Origin: UBA2040 sp002332715
GTDB taxonomy: Bacteria; Bacteroidota; Bacteroidia; Flavobacteriales_D; Crocinitomicaceae
Length of the DNA: 9,237 nucleotides
Assembly: GCA_029242295.1 (NCBI GenBank)
Contig: JAQWUF010000169.1
Span: 1-9,237 of the forward strand
Direction: 5' to 3'
Shown: in pieces, positions 7,526 to 9,237 of the stretch
Layout of the letters: the number at the start of each line of letters is the position of its first letter
How positions within the stretch are numbered: position 1 is the first letter of the stretch
Program-made: the position numbers and the translations under genes
The notes under the pieces: model-generated
What the model was told of the DNA's origin: nothing
Database searches by the model: none
What the model saw: the letters and a program-made list of their open reading frames with translations, nothing else

Positions 7526-8478
7526 GGCTTTTTTTTATAAATGTACCAACCCTAGACGAATTCGCGTCGTTTTGACAGCAGGTAAAGAATTAAGAAATGG
7601 TGTTCGCTATTCATATGGTGAATTTTCGGATGGTTCAACTAAGTTCAAATTAGGCGTATTCGCTGGGAATGTTGCTATTCCAATTCAACAAGGTCACGTT
7701 TATGAAGGACAGACATTGCATTTCGCTCAAAAGCCTGCGCAAGCATTAGCGTATTTGTCATTAAATCAAATTTCTAATTCGGCCAAAGTGTCGAGTATGC
7801 AATGGTATGCGAACGGTAAATTTGTTGGAACGAATAACGCCTATATTTACGAACCAGGTGTTTATGACGTAGAAGGAGTTTTCACTTTCGATGATAGTTC
7901 GTTGGAATCAATTACCAATCGCATGTATCTTGGTTTTGACAATGACGTGGATTTTGCGGTGCATCATTTTTTGTCTGATTTGGGCGAATTGAAATTATGG
8001 ATGGACAACACCAACAATCCGTTCGATTCAATTCAATGGTCTGTCGACGATCAATACATTTGGACGGGTCAATCTTGTTCATGGACTATTCCGACTCCGG
8101 AAAAACTAAGGGTGAAGGCGAATGTTTTCTATCACAACGGTGCGAATGCAGAAAAATCGATTTTAGTGGATGGATCTTTTCAAGGCCGTTTCATTGAGAA
8201 TTTTTCCGTTTTCGAATTACCCTTACAAGATGGCTCATGGGATAATACAGTGGGATTAGAAGTAGTTAAGGATGACGAGATATATAGAACATTTGACGTC
8301 TCCAAATTACAAGGGAAGGATGGAAATTGTCGGTGTGGAATGGTATGTTCACCCAGTTACGGGTTAAGAAATGTTCAAATTAGCGGAAGAAATTGATGCG
8401 AAATTGAAATCCACAACTAAAGGAAATATCATTTCGACTTCACTGTATGTGGTATTCGGGCTTCCCAAACCAAGTTAA
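7524..8478 (+). pseudogene. unrecognised protein gene with frameshift and stop near its 3' end
   Basis: The open frame 7524-8396 codes 290 residues. I do not recognise the family. Segments such as MQWYANGKFVG followed by EPGVYDVEG (about 93-118) and IQWSVDDQYIWTG (about 170-182) resemble Ig- or PKD-like beta-sandwich repeats. There is no signal peptide, membrane helix or enzyme motif. Near the end the frame turns to a poor sequence (NCRCGMVCSPSYG), while the shifted frame from about 8324 reads IVGVEWYVHPVTG, a TAA at 8365-8367, then EMFKLAEEIDAKLKS and on to TAA at 8476-8478. One extra A in AAA (8324-8326) and one base change at the TAA (AAA, CAA or GAA would restore a codon) give a continuous protein of about 317 residues. 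So the 3' end appears damaged, or two sequence errors exist. The 290-residue product may still be made. The ATG forms part of CATG shared with the phosphatase gene. Confidence 0.6.
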
Positions 8479-8503
8479 AATCAATTACATCTTATAAATT
8501 ATC

Positions 8504-8511
8504 TACCTTTG
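8504..8511 (+). promoter_or_regulatory. -7 box of the rnpB promoter
   Basis: TACCTTTG is a perfect match to the Bacteroidota TAnnTTTG element. It ends 6 bases before the first base of the P1 helix of RNase P RNA (8518), the expected distance to a transcription start. The upstream -33 element is weak: only TTA around 8484-8486 falls near the right place. Confidence 0.65.
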
Positions 8512-8517
8512 CACAAA

Positions 8518-8876
8518 GGCAAGTCAGTCTATCGCTGGCAACAAGTGTGTCAGAGGAAAGTCTGGGCAGTATAGAGCACCGTACTTCCTAACAGGAAGGT
8601 CTCGTTTAGGCGGGAACAGAAAGTGCAACAGAAAGTAAACTACTCTGCATGAAAATGCAGAGAAAAGGTGAAAGGGTGGGGTAAGAGCCCACCGGTATTT
8701 TAGTGATAAAATGCGCAAGGTAAACCTTACGGACTGAAAGATCATGTAAACCAAGGCTTGAGGGTTGCTCGCCCGAACTTGGAGGGTAGATCGATTGATC
8801 CCGATAGTGATATCGGGGCTAGAGAAATGATAGACAATTCGTTTTGCGAATTACAGAACCCGGCTTATGGCTTGCC
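8518..8876 (+). ncRNA. rnpB: RNase P RNA (bacterial type A)
   Basis: This is the catalytic RNA that removes the 5' leader from tRNA precursors. Conserved blocks appear in the right order: GAGGAAAGTCTGGGC near 8552-8566, GGGTAAGAGCCCACC near 8679-8693, the L15 motif GGGTAG at 8784-8789 that pairs with the tRNA CCA end, and AGAAATGATAGACAATT followed by ACAGAACCCGGCTTA before the 3' end. The 5' end GGCAAGTC (8518-8525) pairs with GGCTTGCC (8869-8876) to form an 8-pair P1 helix with one G-T pair, which sets both ends. The length of about 359 bases is normal. It has its own promoter and a T-run terminator. The 3' end is overlapped on the other strand by the PH-like gene. Confidence 0.96.
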
Positions 8877-9237
8877 TTTTTTTTAACATTTGAAATCCCG
8901 TTTGATTCGTGAATGAAAAATAACTATGTTGGATTGTATCCAGTGCAAAGATGACACGTATAACACAAAGTTTGCTCAGTTTTAAAACGGGCTCAATATT
9001 AACGGTCTTAAGAGGAACAAGTATTGTTTTGTTGAACGCTCCTTTTACTATCAGTGCATTGTTTTCATGCTTCAAATAGGTTGTTCCTCTCATCCAATTA
9101 AAAAATCGAATAAAAACAACAGATAAAACAATAAAAATTGGCAAAGCCTACACCAAATTGAGGAAGGTGAAGATTAGACTGGTTAAAACACCAAAAGACA
9201 AGGTTAAAATAGCAGCTAAACTGCACAATAAACAGTG
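8851..9237 (-). pseudogene. PH-domain-like membrane protein, partial, with an in-frame TAG
   Basis: On the minus strand one frame runs from the right edge to TAA at 8851, broken once by TAG at 9150-9148. Before the TAG, 29 codons give a hydrophobic helix (SLAAILTLSFG, TSLIFTFLNLV). After it come PIFIVLSVVFIRFF as a second helix and a soluble domain of about 75 residues. That domain fits small bacterial PH-like domains: TTYLKHENNALIVKGAF, a middle IPL-type strand (ILVPLKTVNIE), then FALDTIQ and YFSFTNQTGFQMLKKR, which resembles their usual ending. The continuous two-helix pattern across the TAG suggests one original gene, with TAG replacing a residue such as Tyr or Trp. If it is instead a short intact gene, it would start at TTG 9144 (97 residues). 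The last 9 codons overlap the 3' end of rnpB in antisense, and an A8 run there (8884-8877) could hide an indel. The 5' end lies outside the window. Function unknown. Confidence 0.5.
8869..8884 (+). terminator. rnpB terminator (P1 3' arm plus T8)
   Basis: The 3' strand of the P1 helix, GGCTTGCC, is followed directly by eight T residues (8877-8884). In many bacteria the rnpB transcript ends in this way, although the stem partner lies at the far 5' end of the RNA rather than in a local hairpin, so a separate hairpin is not shown. Confidence 0.5.

Noticed and set aside
8524..8754. Minus-strand open frame of 76 codons.
   Set aside because: It lies wholly inside RNase P RNA, and its translation has no family features.
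1..9237. Search by eye for CRISPR repeats, insertion-sequence ends, attachment sites and phage genes.
   Set aside because: No regularly spaced repeats, transposase, integrase or long terminal inverted repeats were found.

Overview
The window looks like chromosomal DNA of a Bacteroidota bacterium, most likely of the Flavobacteriales (possibly near Crocinitomicaceae or Cryomorphaceae; that finer placement is a guess). The evidence is a long DUF2723 membrane protein, a DUF2480 protein and a rhomboid protease of the flavobacterial type, promoters of the Bacteroidota form TTG-N19-TAnnTTTG, no Shine-Dalgarno sequences, and a moderately AT-rich composition.

Layout from left to right. A tRNA-Gln(UUG) on the minus strand (87-159) has a good promoter at 203-232. 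A very large DUF2723 protein (429-4595, +) is a candidate protein O-mannosyltransferase. Eight bases after it begins a polysaccharide deacetylase reading frame (4604-5218, +) that keeps all NodB motifs but has a TGA at codon 12 and a TAG at codon 89. A terminator-like hairpin lies inside its first 22 codons. A DUF2480 gene (5205-5708, -) converges on it. A divergent 94-base gap leads to a small lipocalin-like lipoprotein (5803-6225, +), then a rhomboid protease (6280-7089, +). A SixA-like histidine phosphatase (7046-7525, -) overlaps the rhomboid tail by 44 bases and shares a CATG start with an unrecognised gene (7524-8478, +) that carries a frameshift and a stop. RNase P RNA follows (rnpB, 8518-8876, +) with its promoter and terminator. 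A PH-domain-like membrane protein (8851-9237, -), interrupted by a TAG, runs off the right edge.

How the genes work together: most are housekeeping or envelope functions (tRNA, RNase P, a glycosyltransferase-like membrane protein, polysaccharide deacetylase, lipoprotein, membrane protease). Only DUF2723 plus deacetylase look like a transcription unit. I see no defence island, mobile element, CRISPR array or clear new system. The most unusual property is that three of eight protein-coding loci carry in-frame stops or a frameshift while their predicted protein sequence stays recognisable on both sides. All three stop codons are involved, so this is not simple code reassignment; recent gene decay or sequence error are the main explanations. 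The second unusual property is the tight packing, with four antisense gene overlaps.
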